From: Flavobacterium cupreum
Lineage (GTDB): Bacteria > Bacteroidota > Bacteroidia > Flavobacteriales > Flavobacteriaceae
Assembly (NCBI RefSeq): GCF_003996965.1
Contig: NZ_QWDM01000001.1
Coordinates: 1-64,000 of the forward strand
Length of the DNA stretch: 64,000 nt
Reading direction: 5' to 3'
Part shown: piece after piece, positions 1-7,509 of the stretch
Layout of the letters: each line of letters starts with the position of its first letter
How positions within the stretch are numbered: the first letter of the stretch is position 1
The notes under the pieces: model-generated
What the model saw: the letters and a program-made list of their open reading frames with translations, nothing else
Databases searched by the model: none
Told to the model about the DNA's origin: nothing
Made by a program: the position numbers and the translations under genes

Positions 1-149
1 CGAATCAGTCTCTATCGGTGCATTTATCAATCTCTCGATTATCTTACTCTTTATTCTTTTGTTCTAACATCTCTGTTAAAACGGCTGTCAATTCAATATG
101 TCTACGAACGTGTATTTCTTTTTCTTTCGCTTGTTTCTCAAAGCGGGTG
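1..149 (-). other. Transcribed leader running off the left edge, probably rRNA operon leader
   Basis: No open reading frame is apparent. Read on the minus strand, this is the 5' leader of a transcript started by three strong promoters at 150-426. It contains GACATATTG, which resembles the GTTCTTTGACATATTG element I know from Bacteroidota 16S rRNA leaders. The downstream gene lies outside the window, so the rRNA assignment is inference from the triple promoter and this motif. Confidence 0.4.
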
Positions 150-179
150 CAAAACTACAACTTCTTTTTTAATTAGCAA
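150..179 (-). promoter_or_regulatory. Bacteroidota sigma promoter, tandem copy 1
   Basis: On the minus strand a TTG (177-179) lies 19 bp upstream of TAGTTTTG (150-157), matching the Bacteroidota consensus TTG-N19-TAnnTTTG. The -7 box is followed by CACCCGC, the same initial sequence as the two promoters to its right. Confidence 0.75.
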
Positions 180-274
180 GAACTTTTTAAAGAATTTTTG
201 AAACTTTTTTTTCGTTTCTTTTCTCTGTTTATTCCTACCAACCTTTCAATGAACTTCCCATGTTTTGCGGGGTG

Positions 275-305
275 CAAATGTAACATCCGTTTTCAAATCT
301 CACAA
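275..305 (-). promoter_or_regulatory. Bacteroidota sigma promoter, tandem copy 2
   Basis: On the minus strand TTG (303-305) precedes TACATTTG (275-282) with a 20-bp spacer, followed by CACCCCGC. It lies about 125 bp from copy 1 and 122 bp from copy 3, so the three form a regularly spaced array. Confidence 0.75.
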
Positions 306-396
306 GCTTTTTCGAATCTTTTTTTGAAAATAAATTTTCAGTTTGATTCATAATGCCTGTCAGTATTTCCGAGAACGTTAGTCGCTGTTGCGGGTG

Positions 397-426
397 CAAA
401 AGTAGGGAGTTTATTTACATCTGCAA
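397..426 (-). promoter_or_regulatory. Bacteroidota sigma promoter, tandem copy 3
   Basis: On the minus strand TTG (424-426) precedes TACTTTTG (397-404) with a 19-bp spacer, followed by CACCCGC. It is the outermost promoter of the array reading leftwards out of the window. Confidence 0.75.
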
Positions 427-429
427 GCC

Positions 430-755
430 TTTTTATTATATAATTTCAACCTTTTTTAAAACTTTTTCTTAACTCGCTGATAACACACTTTTTACAAATG
501 CAGCTTTTTTTGGTTTTGTGGGAAATTTCAGAATGTCATTGCGCTTTTCTTATTTTAAGCTTTTAACCAGGTGCCATTTTTAGGGACTTTATACCTTAAA
601 GGGTGTTTTATTCCTTTATACAGCCTTTAAGTTTTGGCCTTTCTTTGGCTTTAGGTCGCTTTTCCTGTTTTTCTTGTAATGCTCTTAACGGATATGCCTT
701 ATCTTGATCCAAAGGTGCAGGGTTTCTTTTCTTTCCTTATATAGGTAGCCAAACA
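430..755. other. Non-coding AT-rich stretch
   Basis: I see no gene, tRNA or clear promoter here. The sequence is T-rich with many short homopolymer runs and lies between the tandem promoters and the first dispersed palindrome. Confidence 0.6.
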
Positions 756-786
756 AACCCGACAGGTTTTTAAAACCTGTCGGGTT
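756..786. repeat. 31-bp dispersed palindrome (CCCGACAGG family), copy A
   Basis: A palindrome with arms AACCCGACAGGTTT and AAACCTGTCGGGTT around a short T/A centre. It is identical over 31 bp to the copy at 19250-19280, and degenerate relatives lie at 1081-1110 and 20031-20059. All four are intergenic. Confidence 0.85.
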
Positions 787-832
787 GCAGAAACGAAATC
801 CTTTGGCTTTTGGGTTTCTTGTTTAAATTCAG

Positions 833-862
833 TTCACGCAAAGGCGCAAGGGCGCAAAGTTT
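833..862. repeat. Dispersed GCAAAG-type intergenic repeat
   Basis: A run of CGCAAAGG/CGCAAGG/CGCAAAG units followed by a T tract. It resembles the CGCAAAG units at 19092-19195. Its function is unknown. Confidence 0.4.
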
Positions 863-901
863 TTTCTTTGTACTTATATGGAACGTAAATTTCTTCTGAA
901 A

Positions 902-990
902 ACTACTGCCCTAGCCCCGATGGAAGTGGAAATCCTTTTGCTTTTTTCTGTAAAAAGCAAAAGATTGCAACGGACAGCGGGAAATAGCTT
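902..990 (+). ncRNA. Flavo-1-like structured element
   Basis: The segment has the conserved blocks CCCTAGCCCCGATGGAAG and AACGGACAGCGGGAAATAG flanking a perfect 12-bp hairpin (CTTTTGCTTTTT at 935-946, AAAAAGCAAAAG at 952-963, 5-nt loop). I recognise this layout as a widespread intergenic element of Flavobacteriaceae, and believe it corresponds to the Rfam Flavo-1 motif. That assignment is from memory and needs a covariance-model search. Confidence 0.45.
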
Positions 991-1080
991 CTTATTAAAT
1001 TCCAAATTTTTAAACTCCAAATTCCAAAAGCTTCGCTGTGCTTAACTGGAAAAAACAATTACCTTATACCTATAAAAATA

Positions 1081-1110
1081 AACCCGACAGGTTTGGAAAA
1101 CTGTCGGGTG
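1081..1110. repeat. Dispersed palindrome (CCCGACAGG family), copy B, degenerate
   Basis: Arms CCCGACAG and CTGTCGGG are kept but the centre differs from copies A and C (TTTGGAAAA instead of TTTTTAAAA). It lies 34 bp beyond the stop codon of the DUF4294 gene and may also serve as that gene's terminator. Confidence 0.7.
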
Positions 1111-1143
1111 TAGAACGAAATCATTCCTTATATATAGGAGAGA

Positions 1144-1824
1144 CTATTTTTTGTTTACTGCTTTGGCTTTTGATTCCCAGTAGTTCATGAGATCATCGTA
1201 GTTTACGGGATTTGCAGGCTTCTGATTCACCAGTCGGCCGGATTCGAATCCTCTTAGAAGAATTGTCTCTATGAGGTAGTCTTCGTTGGATTCATAGGGT
1301 TTGTATTCCGATTTTAAACTGATATCAAATAAATTGGCAGTGGTATTGGATACAAAGGCTTTGAAACCGCTTTTTAATGTGCGAATGAGTTCATAGGTGG
1401 TGATGCCTGTTTGTCGGTGGACGAGCTTTACCAGAATTTGTCCTTGTTTACGGGAAAGCTTCTTTAGCCTTGCTTCGAATTCATTATTAAGGTAGTCCTC
1501 TACAATTTTAAAATACTTTTTCTTTTCGCGATTGGTTTTTAATCGCGCCATTCCCTGATTTAAAGCCGTCAGTCTGTCGGCAGCTAATTTTGCATACGGA
1601 TACACTTTGTAAACCCGGTTTTGAAGAATCAGGAACTGCTTTTGCGCTTCGGGATCCAGTTTTTCTTTGGAAATAATAATCTCAGGCAATTCAATTGTAT
1701 CGTTTAAAATTGAATCCTGTTCGGTTAGTGTATAACCCATTTCCTGATTTTGTTTAGGCGTAACTTGTGCCTGACTTGTAAACGAAATCATTATAAAGAA
1801 TAAAATGCAGTAAGTAAATCTCAT
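1144..1824 (-). CDS. Secreted DUF4294 family protein
   Basis: A protein of about 226 aa with a signal peptide (MRFTYCILFFIMISFTSQAQ) and then a charged, mostly helical region containing the run of residues around NRVYKVYPYAKLAADRL that I associate with DUF4294 of Bacteroidota. No catalytic motif is visible and the function is unknown. I start at the methionine of the signal peptide rather than one 23 codons upstream, because that extension would disrupt the export signal. It is divergent from the M42 peptidase gene with only 81 bp between the starts. A DUF4294 gene beside an M42 peptidase is, as I recall, a common flavobacterial arrangement. Confidence 0.75.
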   Translation of the reverse strand: MRFTYCILFFIMISFTSQAQVTPKQNQEMGYTLTEQDSILNDTIELPEIIISKEKLDPEAQKQFLILQNRVYKVYPYAKLAADRLTALNQGMARLKTNREKKKYFKIVEDYLNNEFEARLKKLSRKQGQILVKLVHRQTGITTYELIRTLKSGFKAFVSNTTANLFDISLKSEYKPYESNEDYLIETILLRGFESGRLVNQKPANPVNYDDLMNYWESKAKAVNKK

Positions 1825-1905
1825 TGAATCATAATTTAAGTGTAAAATTATATATTTATACACAACTCTGATACCAAATTTATAAATTAGCAAAAAAATA
1901 TTTTT

Positions 1906-2994
1906 ATGAGCACAGCATCTATCTTAAAAGATACGTCAATTGCTTTCCTGGAAAGCTACCTAAATAACGCCTCTCCTACCGGCTATGAAAGCGAAGGACA
2001 AAAACTCTGGATGAATTATCTGAAACCTTATGTAGACACTTTTATTACGGACACTTACGGAACGGCCGTGGGAGTTATTAACCCCGATGCGCCTTTTAAA
2101 GTGGTTATTGAAGGCCATGCCGATGAAATTTCATGGTACGTGAACTACATTACTGACGATGGTTTATTATATGTAATACGAAATGGTGGTTCTGATCATC
2201 AGATTGCACCATCGAAAAGGGTTCACATTCATACCAAAAAAGGAATTGTAAAAGGTGTTTTCGGCTGGCCGGCTATTCATACGCGTCTGCGTGATAAGGA
2301 AGAGTCACCGAAAATCAGCAATATTTTTATTGATTTAGGTTGTGAAACGAAAGAGCAGGTGGAAGCAATGGGTGTTCACGTGGGTTGTGTGATTACATAT
2401 CCGGATGAATTTATGATTCTGAACGAAAATAAATTTGTTTGTCGTGCCATTGATAATAGAATGGGTGGTTTTATGATTGCTGAAGTAGCCCGTTTACTTC
2501 ACGAAAACAAGAAGAAATTACCTTTTGGTTTGTATATCGTAAATTCAGTTCAGGAAGAAATTGGTTTACGTGGTGCCGAAATGATCGCACATACCATTAA
2601 ACCAAACGTTGCCATCGTAACTGATGTCTGCCACGACACGACAACCCCTATGATTGATAAAAAAGTGGAAGGTGACCTTAAAATGGGGAAAGGTCCGGTT
2701 ATTGCGTACGCTCCGGCAGTACAAAACAAATTGCGCGATTTAATTGTGGATACTGCCGTGGAAAACAAAATACCTTTCCAACGCCATGCGACTTCGCGTG
2801 CGACAGGAACTGATACGGATGCTTTTGCTTACAGTAACGGCGGTGTAGCTTCGGCATTGATTTCTCTTCCGCTGCGTTATATGCATACCACTGTTGAAAT
2901 GGTTCACAGAGAAGATGTGGAAAATGTGATTCAGCTGATTTATGAATCATTGCTGAAAATTGAAAACAATGAAACTTTTTCCTATTTCAAATAA
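1906..2994 (+). CDS. M42 family metallopeptidase (glutamyl aminopeptidase/endoglucanase M type)
   Basis: A 362-aa cytosolic aminopeptidase of the M42 (FrvX/PepA/CelM) family, expected to form tetrahedral dodecamers that trim peptides. The co-catalytic metal site can be read: His71 in EGHADE, Asp183 in AIDNR, the Glu pair at 217-218 in QEEIG, Asp240 in VTDVCHD and His327 in RYMHTTVE. Length fits the family. The intervening beta-barrel domain (about 75-170) is present. It stands alone on the plus strand and the next gene is 75 bp downstream. There is no signal peptide, so it acts inside the cell. Confidence 0.9.
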   Translation: MSTASILKDTSIAFLESYLNNASPTGYESEGQKLWMNYLKPYVDTFITDTYGTAVGVINPDAPFKVVIEGHADEISWYVNYITDDGLLYVIRNGGSDHQIAPSKRVHIHTKKGIVKGVFGWPAIHTRLRDKEESPKISNIFIDLGCETKEQVEAMGVHVGCVITYPDEFMILNENKFVCRAIDNRMGGFMIAEVARLLHENKKKLPFGLYIVNSVQEEIGLRGAEMIAHTIKPNVAIVTDVCHDTTTPMIDKKVEGDLKMGKGPVIAYAPAVQNKLRDLIVDTAVENKIPFQRHATSRATGTDTDAFAYSNGGVASALISLPLRYMHTTVEMVHREDVENVIQLIYESLLKIENNETFSYFK

Positions 2995-3068
2995 TAGAAA
3001 AATAAAAAACGTTACTTCGGTTATTTGATGATCGTATTGAATAACCGAATTGACCAATACAAAACAGC

Positions 3069-3851
3069 ATGAAGATTTTACTACTCGAAGACGATTTTAC
3101 CTTATCTAAAGAAATCTCAGCGTTCTTTACTTCGAAGGAATTCGAGTGTTTTCCTTTTTACGATGGTTCTTTATTATTGAAAAAATATACTCCCGACGAT
3201 TATGATTTAATAATCCTGGATATTAATGTCCCGGGAATAAACGGAATCGAAGTGTGTAAAGGTATCCGGGCAACAGATAAAAAAACTCCCATCATTATGC
3301 TGACCGCTTTTAGCGAAATTGAAGATAAATTAGCTTCTTTTGACAATGGTGCAGATGATTATCTGGTTAAACCTTTTCATTTTGAAGAGCTGTACGCAAG
3401 AATCTCGTCCTTACTGAGGCGAAAGGAAATTCCGCAACACGTTGAAACTAAAATCATGATTCAGGATTTGGAAATTCTGGAAGAAGAGATGAAAGTGTTT
3501 CGCTCGGGAGAAGAAATCAAACTGACACCGAAAGAGTTTAAGCTGATTCTAATTCTGGCGCATGCTAAAGGAAAGGTTTTATCGAAACAATTTATTGCCG
3601 AAAAGCTTTGGGATTACCACATCGAAACCAATCAGAATACGATTGAAGTTTATATTAATTTTTTGCGAAAGAAAATTGATAGAGACCATGAAACAAAATT
3701 GATCCGGACCAAAATTGGTTACGGCTATTATATTACTACTTGTATTGTTCAATCAGGTAGTATTGGCTCAAAATGCAGTTACACTTCAGGATTGCGAAAG
3801 CCAATTTCTAAAAAACAATCTCTTTTTATTGGCGTCTCAGTACAATATTGA
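3069..3851 (+). CDS. OmpR/PhoB-type response regulator with an aberrant fused C-terminus
   Basis: The receiver domain (1-120) has the acidic pocket Asp8/Asp9, phospho-acceptor Asp51 in IILDINVPG and Lys101 in VKPF. A winged-helix DNA-binding domain follows (about 130-222) and ends in the usual RTKIGYGYYI wing. The last ~37 residues do not belong to the family: they are read out of frame through the start of an outer-membrane efflux gene. A partner histidine kinase would normally follow, but the sequence jumps straight into efflux-gene remnants. The regulator probably once controlled a copper/cobalt-zinc-cadmium efflux operon. Its DNA-binding domain is intact, so it may still work, but its kinase is absent here. 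Confidence 0.8.
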   Translation: MKILLLEDDFTLSKEISAFFTSKEFECFPFYDGSLLLKKYTPDDYDLIILDINVPGINGIEVCKGIRATDKKTPIIMLTAFSEIEDKLASFDNGADDYLVKPFHFEELYARISSLLRRKEIPQHVETKIMIQDLEILEEEMKVFRSGEEIKLTPKEFKLILILAHAKGKVLSKQFIAEKLWDYHIETNQNTIEVYINFLRKKIDRDHETKLIRTKIGYGYYITTCIVQSGSIGSKCSYTSGLRKPISKKQSLFIGVSVQY

Positions 3852-3978
3852 TGCGTCAAAAGCACTGACCATTCAGGCGCGTATCTGGGATAATCCGACT
3901 ATTACAGCAGAACTAAATGCTTATAACCCCGAAAGAAATCAATATTTTGATATTGGTAAAGAAGGCCAGAAAGCATTT
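3715..3978 (+). pseudogene. N-terminal remnant of a TolC/CusC-type outer-membrane efflux protein
   Basis: In a frame different from the response regulator, codons from 3715 give a signal-peptide-like stretch (TAIILLLVLFNQVVLAQ) followed by VTLQDCESQFLKNN and an NPTITAELNAYNPE segment, matching the start of TolC-family lipoproteins of heavy-metal efflux systems. Only about 88 codons survive of an expected ~400. The 5' end overlaps the response regulator, which implies loss of the sensor kinase and the normal start. At about 3975-3980 the sequence switches to RND-pump coding sequence in another frame. This is a fragment left by deletion. Confidence 0.7.
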
Positions 3979-4570
3979 GATACAGGCAAAAGTAGCCCAA
4001 ATGAAACTTCCATCCGGATATACAGTAGGCTGGACAGGAGAATTCGAAAATCAGGTTCGCGCCAGTACGCGGCTGGCTCAGGTAGTTCCAATCAGTTTAA
4101 TCGGGATTTTTGTATTGCTGTTTATCCTTTTCGGAAACATTAAAGATTCCTTACTCGTTTTAGCCAATGTGCCTTTTGCGATCATCGGAGGAATTATTGC
4201 TTTGCATCTTACCGGTATGAATTTCGGAATTTCCGCAGGCGTTGGTTTTATTGCCCTGCTTGGAATCTGTATCCAGAACGGGGTAATTCTGATATCTGAA
4301 TTTCATCACAATCTGAAATCCAAATTAACACTTGAGCAATCAATATTTCTGGGCGTTAAAGCAAGAACAAGAGCGGTAGTGATGACAGCCCTTATCGCCT
4401 CAATAGGTTTGATGCCGGCAGCCATTTCGACAGGAATTGGTTCTGAGTCCCAAAAACCACTGGCGATTGTTATTATTGGAGGTTTAATTACAGCAACGAT
4501 TTTGACTTTATTGGTTTTCCCAATTATTTTCTGGGTATTCAACCGCAAAAAAGATGTCCCTATTGAATAG
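3979..4570 (+). pseudogene. C-terminal remnant of a CusA/CzcA-type heavy-metal RND pump
   Basis: About 196 codons remain of a pump normally over 1000 residues. The fragment starts near QAKVAQMKLPSGYTVGW, the periplasmic segment before the C-terminal membrane half, and continues with GEFENQ and several transmembrane helices (PISLIGIFVLLFILFG, LVLANVPFAIIGGIIAL, FGISAGVGFIALLGI, the MTALIA/GLMPAA segment and a last helix ending FWVFNRKKD). It ends at a natural stop. Most of TolC, the membrane-fusion protein and four fifths of the pump are missing, so metal export from this locus must be lost. Confidence 0.75.
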
Positions 4571-4615
4571 CGGATTTTAAAATACAGGAATTGGTTAAAT
4601 TAATTTGGTTTGGTT

Positions 4616-4650
4616 AAAAAAAAAGCATCATTATCATAATGGCGCTTTTT
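4616..4650 (+). terminator. Hairpin terminator after the efflux remnant
   Basis: An A tract leads into AAAAAGC, an inner stem CATTAT/ATAATG and GCTTTTT. It can act in both directions. Confidence 0.6.
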
Positions 4651-4703
4651 GATTTTGTGAACTCTTCATCGCTTCATATTACAATTCAGAAACATTTCAA
4701 ACA

Positions 4704-4737
4704 AAAAAACGGCCTTCTGCTCAGGGAAGGCCGTTTT
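4704..4737 (-). terminator. Strong bidirectional terminator between convergent units
   Basis: AAAACGGCCTTC pairs with GAAGGCCGTTTT around a short loop, with T tracts on both sides. It lies 34 bp beyond the stop of the minus-strand ankyrin gene. Confidence 0.85.
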
Positions 4738-4770
4738 ATTATACTAACTCAAACTCTTTTAAACTATTTC

Positions 4771-5151
4771 TTATTTTAAGTCTTTTAAAATAGCAATAGC
4801 ATCTGTTGCGTTTGATAATTGTGCGTATTTCAAAGCTGTATATCCTTTTTCATTTTTATCTGAAGGACGAGCGCCACTAGCTAATAAAATCTTGATAATT
4901 TCAATTTTGTTGTATCGGGCAGCAGTCATTAAAGGAGACATATCGTCTGATTTTTCGTTTACATTAGCTCCGTATTCAATAAATTTTTTCACTCCTTCAA
5001 CATCTCCTTTGCTAACAGCAACATTTAATGGAGTTGAATCGAATAAAGAGACTACAACTTGTTCGTTAACAATTGTTTTGTGATTTGAAGCCATTGCAAC
5101 ATTTGCAAACGTTACTAAAGCTAGTCCTAAATAAATAACTGAATTTTTCAT
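4771..5151 (-). CDS. Secreted ankyrin-repeat protein (paralogue 1)
   Basis: A 126-aa protein with a signal peptide (MKNSVIYLGLALVTFANVAMA) and about three ankyrin repeats. The repeat signatures are TPLNVAVSKGDVEGVKKFI, SPLMTAARYNKIEIIKILL and GYTALKYAQLSN. I start at the signal-peptide methionine, not at one 21 codons upstream. It is a close paralogue of the gene at 5773-6153, with the same signal peptide and repeats throughout. Ankyrin repeats mediate protein-protein contacts; the partner is unknown, and export to the periplasm is predicted. A TACATTTG -7 box lies about 60 bp upstream. Confidence 0.85.
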   Translation of the reverse strand: MKNSVIYLGLALVTFANVAMASNHKTIVNEQVVVSLFDSTPLNVAVSKGDVEGVKKFIEYGANVNEKSDDMSPLMTAARYNKIEIIKILLASGARPSDKNEKGYTALKYAQLSNATDAIAILKDLK

Positions 5152-5211
5152 AATGGTTTTGTTTGTTAAAATTGATTGATAAAATATGATTGATGATCTT
5201 AAATACTTGTA

Positions 5212-5219
5212 CAAATGTA
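5212..5219 (-). promoter_or_regulatory. -7 promoter element of ankyrin gene 1
   Basis: On the minus strand TACATTTG matches TAnnTTTG and lies about 60 bp before the ankyrin start at 5151. I see no clear TTG at the -33 distance. Confidence 0.5.
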
Positions 5220-5710
5220 AATTAAAAATCAGTATATTGTATTACAAGGTACTATGTTTTAACTAATTCTTAACCTTTTGTTAATGATTCTTAATTAATG
5301 CCCTGTAATTTTTGACTAATTCTGTTTAATAGACGTTGCAAAGGTAGAAATGTTACACATATTCGAATATTTTTAAAAAATAATTATCGGATATTTTGAA
5401 ATTTTAAAAAGTAAAACATTACTTTTTTAACTTAACTTTGATATTATAAATAAAAATGATTTAATTTTTTAATCAAAATCATTTTTTTGGCCAATAATTC
5501 ATACTAAAATGATCTAAATTAATTATTTTCAAAAAAAAATAAAAAATAAGAAAATACTTAAATTACCGTAATTGGTTTGTACAAAGATAGTGGCTGCTAA
5601 AATGGGTAAAATATTATTTTCTAAACCGGAATGAGATCTCAATGACCGGAAAGATTTAGAAAAACAACCGGAAAATCCCGCAACAAAAGTGAAGCAATAC
5701 TTTAGCTTAT
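5220..5710. other. Long AT-rich gap between the ankyrin paralogues
   Basis: No convincing gene is present; a minus-strand reading of 64 codons here has no family features. A hairpin with arms AAAAATGATTT and AAATCATTTTT lies around 5452-5486. The gap separates two paralogous genes, so each has its own upstream region. Confidence 0.5.
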
Positions 5711-5744
5711 AAAAAAAGCGCAATTCAGTTTAAATTGCGCTTTT
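5711..5744 (-). terminator. Terminator of ankyrin gene 2
   Basis: AAAAGCGCAATT pairs with AATTGCGCTTTT around a 7-nt loop, with A/T tracts on both sides. It is 29 bp beyond the stop of the gene at 5773. Confidence 0.85.
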
Positions 5745-5772
5745 GTGTTACTGTGCTATGAAAGTTATACTT

Positions 5773-6153
5773 TTACTTCAGCCCTTTTAAAATAGCGATA
5801 CATTCTGTTGATTTTGAATATTCGGCATATTTTAAAGCGGTAAGCCCTTTGTCATTCTCTATCGAAGGTTTAGCGCCGTTCTCCAGCAAAATTTTAATAA
5901 TTTCCGGATTATTGTAACGTGCAGCAAGCATCAGGGGCGACATCTCCCTTACGATTTTATTTACATCCGCACCGTACTCGATGCATTTTTTAACACCTTC
6001 AATATCACCTTTGCTGATAGCAAAATGCAATGGTGAACCGTTGGAAACTCTTAATTCGATTTGACCTTCTACTGAAGATTTTTGACTTGAAGCCATTGCT
6101 ACATTTGCAAATGCTAATAAAGCTACTCCTAAAATAATTACTGATTTTTTCAT
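5773..6153 (-). CDS. Secreted ankyrin-repeat protein (paralogue 2)
   Basis: A 126-aa protein with signal peptide MKKSVIILGVALLAFANVAMA and about three ankyrin repeats (SPLHFAISKGDIEGVKKCI, SPLMLAARYNNPEIIKILL, GLTALKYAEYSKST). It matches the gene at 4771-5151 in length and in most positions, so the two arose by tandem duplication. Differences sit mainly in the segment just after the signal peptide and in the helix faces of the repeats. Predicted to be exported; binding partner unknown. Confidence 0.85.
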   Translation of the reverse strand: MKKSVIILGVALLAFANVAMASSQKSSVEGQIELRVSNGSPLHFAISKGDIEGVKKCIEYGADVNKIVREMSPLMLAARYNNPEIIKILLENGAKPSIENDKGLTALKYAEYSKSTECIAILKGLK

Positions 6154-6289
6154 GACGATTGTTTTGTTAAATGATTGATGATTATGATGATTTAATATAA
6201 ACCTGTTTAATTAAATAAAGGTTATTATACTATAGACTACTAAAAGGCTAAAACGTTACAGTTAAATGCAAAGAAAATACAAATAAAAA

Positions 6290-6325
6290 AAAATGCAACT
6301 CATTTTAACTTGAGTTGCATCTTCT
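6290..6325 (-). terminator. Terminator of the GH26 gene
   Basis: ATGCAACTCA (6293-6302) pairs with TGAGTTGCAT (6311-6320), preceded by a long A tract that gives the U run on the minus strand. It lies 20 bp beyond the GH26 stop. Confidence 0.85.
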
Positions 6326-6340
6326 TTTATTTACCATTAA

Positions 6341-7480
6341 TCATTTGATTATAAACTTATTGTCATAAACATCTATCAGGTCTTTTTCAAATAAAGTAAA
6401 AGGGTCATTATAAAAATTTATAAAATCAGGAACACTGGCCTGACCGGGAAACGGAGCGTAAAAATGAGTTGGACTTGTAGTATCATTTCTCCAAACCAAA
6501 ACGTAAGCCAGTTGTAATTTCTTAGATTTTAAGGTTTTTAATAACGTTTCTGTCCACCAATTTGCGTCCGGAATTGATTCTAATCCCGTCTCAGTAAAAG
6601 CGGCCAGTTTATTTTTTCGGATTGCCACATCTGAGATTATCGTAAGTCGCTGCAGTCCGGCTTCTACATTATATTTTCCGTCCCTGCCAAAATCGCCGTA
6701 ATCATCAAGACCAAACATATCTACAAAATCATCACCGGGATAGCGTTCTAAATATTCCGTTTCAGAATTGAATCTGGTATCCGGTGAAAAGGCGTAAATA
6801 AAATTATGAACCTTTAATGTGTCTCTTAAATAAGCAACTGTAAATTGCCAGACCGCCATAAAATCTTCCCGGGAAGTGTATTTCTTTCCCCACCAGAACC
6901 AATCTCCGTCAAACTCGTGAAAAGGCCTGAAAATCATTGGAGCCAATATTCCGTCTTTTCCTTTCACGGAATGCGCAAAATCAGCAATAGTTTTTAAAAT
7001 CGTTTTGTATTCTTCGTGATGCGACCCTCCGGGTTTAATCAATGCCATAGCGGCCACCGAAGAAGAGTCTTTCCAATAAAAACCTTCATTGGAAACGGGA
7101 TTTCTGAAATGCCAGGAAACGGTTGTAATTCCGCCACGCTCATAAGTTGCGATTACATTCTTTTTCAGGAGGGCGGCGGTCTTTTCAATTTCTTCTTTCG
7201 AATGGCCTGAAAATCCGCTAAAATCAATCCCAACAACAGCCGGATGTGAACCTGTAACAGACTTTACATCAGACCTGTCTGCTTCATCTGACCAGCCATG
7301 ACCGTATTCCAGCGCATGCTGATGTCCGAAAAGGATATGTTTTTTTGAAATTAGTTTGAGATTCCTGTACAAGGCCTTGGTTTCCCTAGTGGCCTGCTTA
7401 TCAAGCTGTGCAAAAAGAAAATGCCCTGCTATCATACATAGAAATAGCAAGGCATTTTTTTTATCGGGTATACATTTCAT
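6341..7480 (-). CDS. Glycoside hydrolase family 26 (beta-mannanase-like), secreted
   Basis: A 379-aa enzyme with signal peptide (1-24, ending FAQ). It has the GH26 signatures: FGHQHALEYG near residue 51, the acid/base Glu189 in FRPFHEFDGDWFWWG and the nucleophile Glu297 in AFTETG. These fit endo-beta-1,4-mannanase or a related retaining hydrolase acting on mannans or glucomannans. It is not in a glycan-utilisation locus. Its neighbour is the housekeeping gene purC, 29 bp upstream, with an inverted repeat in between. Family assignment is firm; exact substrate is not. Confidence 0.88.
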   Translation of the reverse strand: MKCIPDKKNALLFLCMIAGHFLFAQLDKQATRETKALYRNLKLISKKHILFGHQHALEYGHGWSDEADRSDVKSVTGSHPAVVGIDFSGFSGHSKEEIEKTAALLKKNVIATYERGGITTVSWHFRNPVSNEGFYWKDSSSVAAMALIKPGGSHHEEYKTILKTIADFAHSVKGKDGILAPMIFRPFHEFDGDWFWWGKKYTSREDFMAVWQFTVAYLRDTLKVHNFIYAFSPDTRFNSETEYLERYPGDDFVDMFGLDDYGDFGRDGKYNVEAGLQRLTIISDVAIRKNKLAAFTETGLESIPDANWWTETLLKTLKSKKLQLAYVLVWRNDTTSPTHFYAPFPGQASVPDFINFYNDPFTLFEKDLIDVYDNKFIIK

Positions 7481-7503
7481 GGTTTAAATAGTTAGTTTAA
7501 ACC
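7481..7503 (-). promoter_or_regulatory. Inverted repeat between purC and the GH26 gene
   Basis: GGTTTAAA (7481-7488) and TTTAAACC (7496-7503) form a perfect 8-bp inverted repeat immediately upstream of the GH26 start codon. It lacks a T tract and so looks more like an operator than a terminator. Function is inferred. Confidence 0.35.
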
Positions 7504-7509
7504 CGAAAA

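Noticed and set aside
3715..4143. Apparent 142-codon gene spanning the efflux remnants
   Set aside because: Its second half is out-of-frame pump sequence; it is a deletion chimera, not a real gene, and is reported as pseudogene fragments.
5529..5723. Minus-strand reading frame of 64 codons in the ankyrin gap
   Set aside because: Low-complexity AT-rich, overlaps the terminator of the second ankyrin gene, no family features.
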